Source: a virus. From it: a DNA stretch of 32,985 bases. This document shows positions 14,194 through 22,242 of the stretch, piece by piece. The stretch is taken from positions 1 to 32,985 of the IMG/VR virus record IMGVR_UViG_3300043427_003388, one strand, 5' to 3'. Made by a program: the position numbers and the translations under genes. The notes under the pieces were generated by a model. It did not search any database. It was not told the origin of the DNA and saw only the letters and a list, made by a program, of their open reading frames with translations. Position 1 is the stretch's first letter, and each line of letters begins with the position of its first letter.

Positions 14194-14331
14194 TCAGCGC
14201 CTAAATGGCACGAACCTCCGGGTGATCCGCATCGACACGATCTCGAGCTGGCGGATCCGACCTGCTAGGCGCAGGCTGTAGACAAGGTGGGCGGCCACGC
14301 AGGCCACGAGCGCAGTGGCAAGCATGATCAT
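14194..14331 (-). CDS. Small single-pass membrane protein of 45 residues
   Basis: The ATG at 14331 overlaps the stop of the upstream gene (ATGA). One hydrophobic segment, MLATALVACVAAHLVYSLRLAG, is followed by a strongly basic cytoplasmic tail (RIRQLEI, RITRRFVPFRR). The coupling and clear topology support a real gene. Small membrane proteins of this type are common in phages, with roles from lysis to superinfection exclusion, and none can be chosen here. Confidence 0.5.
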   Translation of the reverse strand: MIMLATALVACVAAHLVYSLRLAGRIRQLEIVSMRITRRFVPFRR

Positions 14332-14678
14332 GCTTTGGCGCTCAAGCTGATGTAAGCCTTGGGCTTATCCTGGGCGACACCCAGCACTTGTTCGTCGAGC
14401 TGCAACTGGCGGAGCTGCAGGGCGAGGTTGTCGCAGACTGCGCTGTAGCTCCAGTTGTGACGGTGCTTGCGCACGGCGGTGAAGCCGGTGAGCTCGAGGC
14501 GGTCGAGGTCGTGGCGCTGCATGTGGGACAACAGCGCTTCACGGTGTTGCGACAGCTCAGCTTCCAATGCTTGGATCTGGAGCTGCAAAGCTTTGGCGCG
14601 AGCCATGCGGCGGCCGATCCAGCCCTTGGGGCTGTAGGCACGCTCGCGGCGAAGCTCGGTGACAGGTGTGACGGTCAT
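14328..14678 (-). CDS. Unknown coiled-coil phage protein of 116 residues
   Basis: I chose the ATG at 14678 (MTVTPVTELRRERAYSPKGW). Residues about 28-62 form a coiled coil (ALQLQIQALEAELSQHREALLSHMQ). The second half (LELTGFTAVRKHRHNWSYSAVCDNLALQLRQLQLDEQVLGVAQ) has a pattern I associate with small proteins of cyanobacterial prophages, where an RK/W-YS segment precedes a long helix, but no function is known to me. It lies just downstream of the Z-like gene. Confidence 0.6.
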   Translation of the reverse strand: MTVTPVTELRRERAYSPKGWIGRRMARAKALQLQIQALEAELSQHREALLSHMQRHDLDRLELTGFTAVRKHRHNWSYSAVCDNLALQLRQLQLDEQVLGVAQDKPKAYISLSAKA

Positions 14679-14756
14679 GGTGCGCAGGTGAATTGCTGAA
14701 CGCCCACCAAGCATGCACGCCGGCTGCCCCCAATCGGTCACCGCTGCAACAAACCG

Positions 14757-15512
14757 TTACACATTCGGCTTGCGCATCACCTCGCGGAACACCTCGTCGA
14801 ATGCCTTTGGCAGTTTCCGCTCTGCGCTCTTCTGCGCGATGCCATAGAAGTCCCACTTCTTCTGCACCCGTGGCGTGCGGCGCAGCTGCTTGAACAGCAT
14901 GACCAGATCCGACCCCTGTACCCGGTAGATGCCCGGCGCCAGCGGCCTATTGCTGTTGCGCCCGAACACCAGCTGCCCCGGCCTGATGTAGGTGTAGGTG
15001 CCGAGCGTTTTGTAGTCGAATTTGCCATACCGCCCCGAGCCGCGGATGTCTTCCATCGCTCGAATTCCGTACAACGCCGCGGTGTACTGACCCGCGATGA
15101 TCCGGCCGCTTGGTCCCAGCTGCGCAGCGTCACTGCCGTGCAGCGGAAGCATATAACCAGACCCCAGCCCCACCTGACGTTCAAGACGCCGCTGGAATCG
15201 CGTCCGATATACCGGACCACCGAAAATCTGCGGCCGCAGGTAATCAGCAGCTGCGTTGCCCTTGGAGCCAAATTCCTTGATGCCAACGTCGGCGTAAAGC
15301 TTCTGCTTTGTGCTGACGCGGATGAACAGCGAGTCCTGCGTGTACGGCGTCAGGTAGGTGAAGGTCCCACGCATCGAGCCGCGCAGTGAATCGCGCACGT
15401 GGGTGGCGGTGCGGTTGATCGCCAGCGACGACATGAACGGCAGCTGGACCTTGGCAAACACATCGAGGTTCCGCACCAGCTTGTTGCCGTCGAACTGGAT
15501 CTCACCGGCCAT
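14757..15512 (-). CDS. Lambda Z-like minor tail / head-tail completion protein
   Basis: I chose the ATG at 15512, preceded by GAGGG at a suitable distance; an upstream in-frame ATG runs into the terminator. The 251-residue protein (LVRNLDVFAKVQLPFMSSLAINRTATHVRDSLR, then FTYLTPYTQDSLF and ADYLRPQIFGG) has the look of the lambda minor tail protein Z family, which completes the tail-to-head joint. In lambda this gene follows FII; here it is more than 13 kb away, upstream of the terminase operon and across the accessory block. That placement is odd and suggests rearrangement or independent regulation. Confidence 0.65.
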   Translation of the reverse strand: MAGEIQFDGNKLVRNLDVFAKVQLPFMSSLAINRTATHVRDSLRGSMRGTFTYLTPYTQDSLFIRVSTKQKLYADVGIKEFGSKGNAAADYLRPQIFGGPVYRTRFQRRLERQVGLGSGYMLPLHGSDAAQLGPSGRIIAGQYTAALYGIRAMEDIRGSGRYGKFDYKTLGTYTYIRPGQLVFGRNSNRPLAPGIYRVQGSDLVMLFKQLRRTPRVQKKWDFYGIAQKSAERKLPKAFDEVFREVMRKPNV

Positions 15513-15524
15513 GACGCCCTCGCA

Positions 15525-15567
15525 AAGAAAAAGCCCTCGGAGCCAGCACAATGCTGGCAGGTCCGAG
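15525..15567 (-). terminator. Intrinsic terminator after the 15600 gene
   Basis: On the minus strand CTCGGA, CCT bulge, GCCAGCA, loop TTG, TGCTGGC and TCCGAG form a long stem followed by GGCTTTTTCTTT. It precedes the Z-like gene, whose ribosome site begins right after the T tract, so read-through or antitermination would control that gene. Confidence 0.8.
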
Positions 15568-15599
15568 AGCTCCCATCGCGCCGCAACACTAGCAGGCCG

Positions 15600-15833
15600 T
15601 CAAGAGCCGAAGCAGACATTGCGTGAATCGCCGCAGAAGACCATCCGCTGCTCCCTGGCCAGCCAGACAGCCCCACGGCCGCCCTGGAGGCCCTCCCAGG
15701 TGCCTGATGCCCAATGGGAGCCCATATAGACCTTGCAGGCCGTTCCACGGGGCTTGGCGGGCCAGCGAGAGGGGTCGCCTGCCAGGCGCTGGTGGTCGGG
15801 GAGGGACTTGGGCATGGCTGGGACCGTTTTCAT
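15600..15833 (-). CDS. Unknown small basic protein (up to 77 residues)
   Basis: Candidate starts are ATG 15833 (MKTVPAMPKSLPDHQRLAG) and ATG 15815 (MPKSLPDH). The product contains WPAKPRGTACKVYMGSHWASGTWEGLQGG and ends NVCFGS, with many Trp, Gly and Cys. No family is recognised. It is followed by a strong terminator, which supports it. The first start codon lies inside a copy of the ACCGTATGA repeat (15830-15838), so a protein binding the repeat could block its translation or transcription. Confidence 0.5.
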   Translation of the reverse strand: MKTVPAMPKSLPDHQRLAGDPSRWPAKPRGTACKVYMGSHWASGTWEGLQGGRGAVWLAREQRMVFCGDSRNVCFGS

Positions 15834-16093
15834 ACGGTCTGGCAAAAACCGTATGAAGACCGTATGACGAAAACCCTTGGTATGACTGCCTTCATACATA
15901 TCATACGGTTAATACGAGAAATATATATATAAGGGGCTCGGTCAGAGAGGGTGTCTGTGCCTCTGGGTCTCTCATTGTCTATGGGTGTTTCTCCGGAAAA
16001 AACCGTATGAACCGTAGCAACCGCTGAGATCCCTTGCAGCGCAAGGGTTTTGAGGCATACGGAAGGCTTGTATGGCACCGTATGACCGTATGA
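15830..16093. repeat. Array of ACCGTATGA repeats; candidate replication origin or operator
   Basis: Seven perfect copies of the 9-mer: 15848-15856, 15859-15867, 16002-16010, 16077-16085 and 16085-16093 on the plus strand, and 15830-15838 and 15901-15909 inverted. Diverged copies lie near 15877, 16011 and 16055. Two pairs sit 11 bp or less apart. The array occupies the gap between the primase-helicase gene and the next leftward gene and encloses an AT-rich stretch, the arrangement of iteron origins. An operator cluster for a phage regulator is the alternative. Confidence 0.6.
15911..15935. other. AT-rich stretch within the repeat array
   Basis: This stretch includes ATATATATATAA in a G+C-rich genome, flanked by ACCGTATGA repeats. 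It could be the unwinding element of an origin, or a -10 element for the leftward 15833 gene. Confidence 0.45.
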
Positions 16094-16095
16094 AA

Positions 16096-18735
16096 TCAAG
16101 TCTTATTGATCTCAAATGGGACCAGCGTTGCGCGTTGCATGCCGACGCCGGTGAAATACACCGGATCCTTGGTCACCTCCGCCCCGGTGAGCCGCTTGAG
16201 CGATGAGCGGTGGGCGTTGTTGGCCCACTGGGTATCGCGGAAGATCGTGGCCAGCTGCCGGTTGTTGTGGGCGACAGCAACGAAGTGCATCTGGCAGGGC
16301 TGCTCACCGCCTGGCATCAGGTCGAGACCCTTGCGATACACCTTGAGACCCCATCGGCCGAGGATCTTGGCCAGCTCCGGCGCCGTCGTGGCCTGCAGCG
16401 GTGCTCCAGTGGCCACGCACAGCACCAGCTCGCCGAGCTGCGCCTTCTGGCCCATGGAGAAGTCCACGAGGTGCTGGAGGATCGTGTCACGGCACTTGAC
16501 CTCATCAGCGTCGCTCTCGTCGCTGTCGCGGGTCTCCCAGTCCATCTGGTCGATCCACTGCTTGGCCATGTCGAGCGACAGCTCGCCGCCACCGCCGGGC
16601 TCGAGGCTCCATGCACCGGCTAGGAGCGTGCCGTGCTGATCGCCAAAGCGCTGCCCGAAACGATGGGCAAGTGCCCGGCCGAGCACCTTGGCATTGGCCT
16701 TGATGGTTGGGATCTGCTGCAACGTGCGAGCGATCAATCGCCGACCGTTTTCAACAGTGGCTAAGTCGATGATTTCGGCTTCAAAGCGCGTCCAGTCGTC
16801 CTTGGGAACGGGATCCTTGCGCAGCGGCAAAACGCAAAATCGATCGAGGTCAGCTTTCTGAAACAGCGCAACTGTGATCGAGGACACGCAGAACATCGAG
16901 CGAATTTCAAATGAATTTGCGCCGCCAGATGTGGTGCCTTTGATGATGCGACCGCCCTCCGATGATGCGATGCGAGCGAGTGATAGGACGTTTTGGACGA
17001 TGCCTTTGTCGCGTGCTTCGTTCTGCTCGAATTCATCGAAGACGACAGGCACAGCATCGGACTTGAGGGTGCCGCGCAGGCCGGCCTCGGTCGTTCCACC
17101 GGTGGCTGCTTGGTAGATGCCACCGAGCAGTGGCTTCATGAAAGACTTCAGGATGGTGGTCTTGCCGGTGCCAGCGCCACCAGTAACCCAGATGTGCGGC
17201 CGCCAATCGAGGGCGCCGCAGACGGGTGCGAGAACGATCCAGCCGAGGAGCATGTTGGCGCTGGCGGGCGTTTCCCAGCGGAAGCGCTCAGCGATGCAGC
17301 GGAGCTTAAAAGCGGCGTCGTCGGGCAGGGCGTCAGGGGCAGGGCCGAGCAGCTCCTTGGCATTTTCGTAGAAGTAGTAGCTCTCGAAATCAGACGGCAG
17401 CTTGGTGATCGGGTAGGAGCGACCGTCGACGATGAGGCGATTGCCGAGGTGGAAGATCACGCGATCGGCGTCGGTCCATGCGCCGCGGCCACGCACGCGA
17501 TCTGGGTTGTAGACGCCTTGCGCGATGCAGGCGCCCATGATGGCGTTCTGGGCTGAGTCCCAGTCGATGCGGTTGCCCTGCTCGTTGCTGAAACCTTGTG
17601 CCCACCACTCAAGGGGCGCGAGCATGAGGAAGTGCGACTTGTTGTGTTGAGCAGCAGTGAGCTCAACGACTTGGCCACCGGCCTGAGGCAAGTAGTAGAA
17701 AGTGCCGTGGTCGAAGCCAAGCGGCCTGAATGGCATGCGATCGACTGGGCCAAGGTCGCGAGCACTGTCGCTGAGATCCGGCTGCGTGACAGGGTTTTCG
17801 GCCGACTCATCAGCAACTTCTGCAGGCCGCTCCATCGGCCGGTGATTGGCCTTGACGTAAGCAAGCGCTTCGGCTGGCGACCAGTCGGCATCGGCGATGT
17901 CCCACTTCTCGGGTGCATCGGGCGGTGCGTCGATGGTGAGCAGCTTGGCGGGCTCACGGATGAGGCCAGCGATCTTGGCCATGGCGTCGCGGCCTTGATC
18001 GTCGTTGTCAGGCCAAAGGAGGATGCTGCGACCGGCGAGGGGCGACCAGTCGACCTTGGCGACGGATTGAGCGCCGTTGGGCCAGGCGACAGCTACAAGC
18101 TGCGGGAACAGCTCCTGGGCACGGTCGGCAGCCTTCTCGCCTTCGCAGACGATGACCTGAGCGGTGGGCCGAGCTGCTAGGGCGGCGAGGTTGTAGAGCG
18201 GGCGAGGCGTGGGCCAAGAGGTGCCTGAAGCACCCTGCCAGCCGGTGCCGTCGACCCAGGTGCGATGGCGAAAGATCTTGTCGCCGTTGGGGCGGGTGAT
18301 GCGCTGAATCCAGAACAGCTGCTCGCCGGCGGCATCGGTGTAGCACCACTGATGAGAGGCACCATCGAGGGCCGGGGGTGCGGCGTCGATGGGTGGCTTG
18401 ATGGGCGCAGGTGTTGCTGGCTTGGATGCGGAGGGGCGGGGCACGCCGAGATAGTCCTCAACAGCGCGAGCAGCTTCTTTGAATTCCCAGCCCTTGACGC
18501 GCATGAGGAGCGACATGCCGTTGCCGCCACCGCCCATGCCGTCTTTGCCTCCGCAGTGGGAGCAGAACCATGTGCCGTTGCCGTCCTGGTCGTCGAAGCG
18601 AAAGCGGTCTTCGCCGTCTCTGCAGGAAGGGCAGGGCTTGTGCTTGTTGTCGAGATAGGAGACTGGGACGCCACCGACTGAGGAGAGGATTTCAACCCAG
18701 CGGCCTTGGGCGAGATCAACGACGCTGGTTTTCAT
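16096..18735 (-). CDS. Phage primase-helicase
   Basis: The protein has 879 residues. A zinc-binding primase domain is at the N-terminus with Cys35, Cys38, Cys58 and Cys61 (KPCPSC, WFCSHCGG), followed by a Toprim-like region at about 185-260 (VIVCEGEKAADRA, ILLWPDNDDQGRDAM). The C-terminal half is an ATPase/helicase, with Walker A GGAGTGKTT at about 520 and a Walker B-like VVFDEFEQNEA near 560. Such fusions lay primers and unwind DNA at the phage fork, often loading at an adjacent origin. The ACCGTATGA array begins directly after its stop codon. Its start overlaps the small RHH-like gene by 20 bases. Confidence 0.85.
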   Translation of the reverse strand: MKTSVVDLAQGRWVEILSSVGGVPVSYLDNKHKPCPSCRDGEDRFRFDDQDGNGTWFCSHCGGKDGMGGGGNGMSLLMRVKGWEFKEAARAVEDYLGVPRPSASKPATPAPIKPPIDAAPPALDGASHQWCYTDAAGEQLFWIQRITRPNGDKIFRHRTWVDGTGWQGASGTSWPTPRPLYNLAALAARPTAQVIVCEGEKAADRAQELFPQLVAVAWPNGAQSVAKVDWSPLAGRSILLWPDNDDQGRDAMAKIAGLIREPAKLLTIDAPPDAPEKWDIADADWSPAEALAYVKANHRPMERPAEVADESAENPVTQPDLSDSARDLGPVDRMPFRPLGFDHGTFYYLPQAGGQVVELTAAQHNKSHFLMLAPLEWWAQGFSNEQGNRIDWDSAQNAIMGACIAQGVYNPDRVRGRGAWTDADRVIFHLGNRLIVDGRSYPITKLPSDFESYYFYENAKELLGPAPDALPDDAAFKLRCIAERFRWETPASANMLLGWIVLAPVCGALDWRPHIWVTGGAGTGKTTILKSFMKPLLGGIYQAATGGTTEAGLRGTLKSDAVPVVFDEFEQNEARDKGIVQNVLSLARIASSEGGRIIKGTTSGGANSFEIRSMFCVSSITVALFQKADLDRFCVLPLRKDPVPKDDWTRFEAEIIDLATVENGRRLIARTLQQIPTIKANAKVLGRALAHRFGQRFGDQHGTLLAGAWSLEPGGGGELSLDMAKQWIDQMDWETRDSDESDADEVKCRDTILQHLVDFSMGQKAQLGELVLCVATGAPLQATTAPELAKILGRWGLKVYRKGLDLMPGGEQPCQMHFVAVAHNNRQLATIFRDTQWANNAHRSSLKRLTGAEVTKDPVYFTGVGMQRATLVPFEINKT

Positions 18736-18868
18736 TGGCGATGGCTTGATCGAGGATGTCGCGAACTACGTCGGCGAGAGAGCGGAGAGGCGTGACCTTG
18801 GACTTGAGCCAGGCTTTTTGATCAGAACGGATCAGCGCGACGAGGCGCTCTTGCTGTGTGGTGGTCAT
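18716..18868 (-). CDS. Small ribbon-helix-helix-like protein of 50 residues
   Basis: ATG 18868 to TGA 18716 encodes MTTTQQERLVALIRSDQKAW and continues SLADVVRDILDQAIANE. A short N-terminal strand, an amphipathic helix and a second helix starting S-L-A-D-V-V-R fit the ribbon-helix-helix pattern of CopG/Arc-type DNA-binding proteins. It overlaps both neighbours (the nuclease end and the primase start) and so is co-expressed with the replication genes. It is a candidate for the protein that binds the ACCGTATGA repeats, an idea based only on proximity. Confidence 0.55.
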   Translation of the reverse strand: MTTTQQERLVALIRSDQKAWLKSKVTPLRSLADVVRDILDQAIANENQRR

Positions 18869-19500
18869 GGGGTTTCGCCGTGCTCGAAGCGGGCAGACAT
18901 GGCGGCCTCGGCTGCGTAGCGCACCTGGTCTCCTAAGGACTCAAATTCAGATCGAGATGTCATCACCCAACCCTTGTGCGGGCGATAGGCGATGCCCTGA
19001 ACCCCGTCACATTCAGGCAGATGTCCGCCGCCGCTTGGGGTTTCCATGTCGCACTCAAAACAGCTGAAGCCGATCTCTGCGCCGCACTCGTAGACAGAGT
19101 CAGCAGAGAGCAAGATCCCGCATCTTGGGCAAATGTCATGGTGCTGCAGGTAGTCACGAGGCGAGCCGCTGAGCAGGCCGACTCTGACGGCACCAAACTC
19201 TGGATCTAAAGCTCGGGCAAAGTTCTCAAGCTTTTGATCAGCGGTGATGTGCGCCGGCTTGACCTCGTACCAGATGGGCTTGCCCTGAGGTGTCCAGACC
19301 CTGAAATCTGGCAGGTACGCCTCGCCATCAATGTCGAACCCCTCGGGCTCGTACTCCCACCGCAGACCAAGGTTGTCGAAAAACACGGCCCAGCGGGCTT
19401 CAAGCCTGCTTCGAAAGCGGCAGCCGTAGGCCCGCGTCTCGATCGCTTTAATTGTCACAGTCTTGTCACTGTGTGGGTGCGGTGAAAGCATAGCAGTCAT
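18865..19500 (-). CDS. PD-(D/E)XK-type endonuclease with zinc motif
   Basis: The protein has 211 residues. ETRAYGCRFRSRLEARWAVFFDNLGLRWEYEPEGF, then YLPDFRV and WYEVKP, give the PD-(D/E)XK order with Glu34, Asp65, Glu79 and Lys81. This resembles phage endonucleases and resolvase-like proteins. A second part has CPRCG at about 124, and CFEC near 147, likely a zinc-binding module. It would cut or resolve DNA branches during replication. It sits in a tight run with a VRR-type nuclease and the primase. Confidence 0.7.
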   Translation of the reverse strand: MTAMLSPHPHSDKTVTIKAIETRAYGCRFRSRLEARWAVFFDNLGLRWEYEPEGFDIDGEAYLPDFRVWTPQGKPIWYEVKPAHITADQKLENFARALDPEFGAVRVGLLSGSPRDYLQHHDICPRCGILLSADSVYECGAEIGFSCFECDMETPSGGGHLPECDGVQGIAYRPHKGWVMTSRSEFESLGDQVRYAAEAAMSARFEHGETP

Positions 19501-19583
19501 CGGCAGCGTTGCATTTCTTGGTCGGTCGGCTCGGGGAACAAGGCGGCGAGCTTGCGGAAGAAGCGAAGCAGGTCTTCAGGCAC
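19497..19583 (-). CDS. Possible tiny protein of 28 residues
   Basis: A GTG start at 19583 overlaps the end of the VRR-NUC gene, and the stop overlaps the next ATG (ATGA). The peptide is MPEDLLRFFRKLAALFPEPT plus eight residues. Perfect tiling between two genes is the only support; it may simply be a spacer read in frame. Confidence 0.35.
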   Translation of the reverse strand: MPEDLLRFFRKLAALFPEPTDQEMQRCR

Positions 19584-19959
19584 CCCGGAAGGGTTCTGTT
19601 GCAATTCGCAATGCTTCCTGGGTGGAGCGGACGATGGCGGAGATGCCACCGGCGCGCCGGATGTGATCGATGAAGTGCCGCTGAGCTGGTGTAGCTCGGC
19701 CTGTGGGTGTCTTGACTTCGATGGCGGTGAAGACGGCAACGGTACGGCCGACCATATCGGGTGTGATGGTGATGGACCGGTAACCAATGAGATCGGATCC
19801 ACCGGGCGAGGCGACGCCGAACTGCACCCACCGACCGGTGCGTGGGTCTGGGAGCTTGCCGGAGTTGTTACGCCAAAGCCGGATGTGCGGGAGCGTGCCG
19901 ATCGCCAGACGGATTCGCTGTTGCAGATCGGTTTCAGCATTGCTCACGGCGCCTTGCAA
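19576..19959 (-). CDS. VRR-NUC domain nuclease
   Basis: The 127-residue protein is the size of a single-domain phage VRR-NUC enzyme. The conserved order is visible: RLWRNNSG, GVASPGGSDLIG (Asp56), FTAIEVKTPTGRATPAQRHFIDHI (Glu81, Lys83, Gln93). VRR-NUC enzymes are PD-(D/E)XK-fold nucleases that act on branched DNA or Holliday junctions. Alternative starts exist within the first ten residues. It is part of the leftward replication cluster, so a role in resolving replication intermediates before packaging is likely. Confidence 0.82.
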   Translation of the reverse strand: MQGAVSNAETDLQQRIRLAIGTLPHIRLWRNNSGKLPDPRTGRWVQFGVASPGGSDLIGYRSITITPDMVGRTVAVFTAIEVKTPTGRATPAQRHFIDHIRRAGGISAIVRSTQEALRIATEPFRGA

Positions 19960-19971
19960 TCGCTCGCACCA

Positions 19972-20214
19972 TCATGTTCGCCGCATGAAGTATTTGCAGG
20001 CCATCGCACTGGCCGGAATCGGCTTGAGCCACTGGCCGGTCATGGCCTTGGCCTTAGAGCAGCAGAACCGCTTGATTTGGACGTAGGGCCGAGGAACAAA
20101 GTAGAGGCAGTCGCCGCAGTTGGCGCCGACGGATGGATCAGCGAAATGCGCCTGGCCAGGCTTTGTCAGGCTTTGTTCCCAGCTGTCAGTGAGGTTGGAA
20201 TCTCCGACGGTCAT
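19972..20214 (-). CDS. Cysteine-rich small phage protein
   Basis: The protein has 80 residues with NCGDCLYFVPRPYVQIKRFCCSKAKAM and later ACKYF. The pattern C-x2-C-x(14)-CC-x(n)-C suggests a small zinc-binding protein of the kind often found beside phage helicase and nuclease genes. No family name is certain. The ATG overlaps the helicase stop (ATGA). Confidence 0.6.
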   Translation of the reverse strand: MTVGDSNLTDSWEQSLTKPGQAHFADPSVGANCGDCLYFVPRPYVQIKRFCCSKAKAMTGQWLKPIPASAMACKYFMRRT

Positions 20215-21584
20215 GCAGCCCTCTTTCGTTGCCGGGCCGCAAGGACGTGCTTCGCCCAGCCATAGGGCGATTTCATTCCGCGCTTGCGGCCGATTTCGAT
20301 CAGTTGCTCAAGCGTTTGCGCGGCAGCCTGCTCGCGACTCCGCTCACGGCGTATAGCTGCTTCGTCCACCTCAACGAGCTCGCCAGCCAGTTGTTGAGGG
20401 CCTTGCGGCACCGTCTCCCGGACATAAACGTGGCCACAGCAGGGGCAAACAGGAGCTGGAGCATGGCAGGCAAAACAAGACGGACATTCGCGAACAGCAG
20501 GAGCGTTGGCATTGGCTCGCTTGGGTTTGGCATCAAGCGTCCATTCGCGTGGATCCTGCGGTAAGCCATGGGTAAAGACGCAACTTGCGTGATCTAAGAC
20601 GATCAAATCCGGCTTGCCAGCACATGTGCGCAGACCACGACCAACCGACTGCAGGTACATGGTCAAGCTCTTGGTGGGCCTGAGCAGGATGACGCAGCCG
20701 ATCTCTGGGCAGTCGACACCGGCCACCCAGAGAGCGCAGTTGCAGACGATGTCGATGGCGCCCTGGCGCAGGCCGGTTAGCGCTTGCCGCCGCTCTTCGC
20801 GGGTGGAGTTGCCGGAGATGGCAACAGCGCGGTAGCCGGCCTCAGTAAAGGCAGCAGCTGTGTGTTCTGCGTGCTTGATGTTGACGCAGAAGGCGACTGC
20901 ACGGCGACCGTGGGCGTATTTGCGGTAGTGAGCAACTGCGTCTCCGATGATGGACGGCCGATCAACGGCTTCTGCAAGCTGGTCTAGCGCGTAGTCACCC
21001 GCACGGGAGCGGATGCCATCCAAGTCTGGCTTGGTGGGTGCGTAGTAGCGGATGGGCGCGAGCAGGCCCTCGGCGATCAGATCACCGGTGGAGCAGGTGG
21101 TTACAAGGCAGTCCGCAACCTCATTGAGGCCACGCTGGTCCAGTCTTTGCGGAGTTGCTGTTAAGAGCAGAAGGCGAGGGTGACCTGCCTCAGCGACGAC
21201 CTTCTTGTAGGTGTCGGCGACGCACAGGTGCGCCTCATCAATGATGATCAGGCTCGGCTTCTTGCGAACGGGCCGCCGCACAGCGGTCTGCACCGAGACA
21301 ATCTGCACCGGCTTGAACGGGTTTTGCGGCATCCCCGCCATGACAAAACCATGCGGGATGTCGGCTGCAGCGAGCCGCCGGGCAGTGTCGTCGAGGATCT
21401 CGCGCAGGTGGGCAAGGAACCAGACCGTTCCGCCTTTGCTGATAGCAGAACGAATAATCTCTGCTGCAATAGTTGTTTTGCCCATACCAGTGGGAGCAAC
21501 CATGCAAGGAGCTCTGTGTCCAGCGGCATAAGCAGCTCGCAAATCAGCAAGTGCTTTTACTTGTCGAGGGCGAAGCTCAAGCAC
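20211..21584 (-). CDS. Superfamily 2 DEAH-box helicase
   Basis: The protein has 457 residues. Walker A APTGMGKTT lies at 30-38, motif II DEAH at 116-119, motif III TATP near 147, and motif VI SVGRGLR near 310. After the second RecA-like domain comes a zinc ribbon (CPSCFACHAPAPVCPCCG), then a helical tail. This is the single-chain DEAD/DEAH helicase type common in phages and prophages, thought to act in replication or origin opening. It overlaps the HNH gene upstream by 8 bases and precedes the Cys-rich gene. Confidence 0.88.
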   Translation of the reverse strand: MLELRPRQVKALADLRAAYAAGHRAPCMVAPTGMGKTTIAAEIIRSAISKGGTVWFLAHLREILDDTARRLAAADIPHGFVMAGMPQNPFKPVQIVSVQTAVRRPVRKKPSLIIIDEAHLCVADTYKKVVAEAGHPRLLLLTATPQRLDQRGLNEVADCLVTTCSTGDLIAEGLLAPIRYYAPTKPDLDGIRSRAGDYALDQLAEAVDRPSIIGDAVAHYRKYAHGRRAVAFCVNIKHAEHTAAAFTEAGYRAVAISGNSTREERRQALTGLRQGAIDIVCNCALWVAGVDCPEIGCVILLRPTKSLTMYLQSVGRGLRTCAGKPDLIVLDHASCVFTHGLPQDPREWTLDAKPKRANANAPAVRECPSCFACHAPAPVCPCCGHVYVRETVPQGPQQLAGELVEVDEAAIRRERSREQAAAQTLEQLIEIGRKRGMKSPYGWAKHVLAARQRKRAA

Positions 21585-22242
21585 GGGGTGACCTCCGTAC
21601 TGGCTGGTTCATAATCCGCTCAACGTCCCATCCGCGATCAACGCGGTGCTTAAGGACGCCGTAAGCCATCCCAGTAGAGCGAGCCCACTCGGCCAAGGTT
21701 TTAGTTTCACCTCGGTAGGTCAGCCACCTGTTCCGGGTGGTGTTGTTCATCTGCGTGATTGCGTCGACGAAGCGGCAGTTGTCCGGGCAGTAGCTCCCAT
21801 TGACATCAATGCGGTCGATCTGCAGGTCGCGCTCGGCTCCATTTTCAATGCACCAGCGATAAAAGCGCAGCCTGCCAGAGCCCGGATCAAGCCACTCGTC
21901 GCATACTCGAACGCCCCGGCCGCCGTAATTCTCGTATCGATCGTTGCCGGGGTCATAGCAACGGGACAGCATGTTCTTGTAGGCGTCTTTGAGCTTTCTG
22001 CGCAGCTGCTCAGGAATCCAATGATTTCTGTTGCGATGCTTGGCGCAGTTGGAGCGGGCCTGAGCTTTAGACCCGCAGCCACAGCTCTTTGTCGAGCCGT
22101 AGCGGAGCACCGCGCCACGTACGACAGATTCTCCACCGCAGTCGCAGCGGCACCTCCACCAAGCTCCGTTGCTTTGATGAGAAAGCTCGACGACGACCAG
22201 CTTCCCAAAGCGCTGACCGGCGAGGTCGATGGTTTGTCCCAT
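21577..22242 (-). CDS. HNH homing-type endonuclease
   Basis: I chose the ATG at 22242 (MGQTIDLAGQRFGKLVVVE). The 221-residue protein has an N-terminal zinc module (WRCRCDCG at 29-36 and SCGCGSKA at 53-60), an NUMOD/HNH-like core (NMLSRCYDPGNDRYENYGGRG, then IDRIDVNGSYCPDNCRF with the catalytic region around 142-160), and a C-terminal DNA-binding module (LTYRGETKTLAEWARSTGM, RGWDVERIM). These are hallmarks of free-standing homing endonucleases of phages. It is the first gene of the leftward replication operon, overlapping the helicase, so it may have inserted there. Confidence 0.82.
   Translation of the reverse strand: MGQTIDLAGQRFGKLVVVELSHQSNGAWWRCRCDCGGESVVRGAVLRYGSTKSCGCGSKAQARSNCAKHRNRNHWIPEQLRRKLKDAYKNMLSRCYDPGNDRYENYGGRGVRVCDEWLDPGSGRLRFYRWCIENGAERDLQIDRIDVNGSYCPDNCRFVDAITQMNNTTRNRWLTYRGETKTLAEWARSTGMAYGVLKHRVDRGWDVERIMNQPVRRSPRA

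Noticed and set aside
15830-16099. Minus-strand frame of 89 codons across the repeat array
   Set aside because: It runs through the ACCGTATGA repeats and the AT-rich stretch, has unnatural composition, and overlaps the primase stop; the repeats explain the sequence better.
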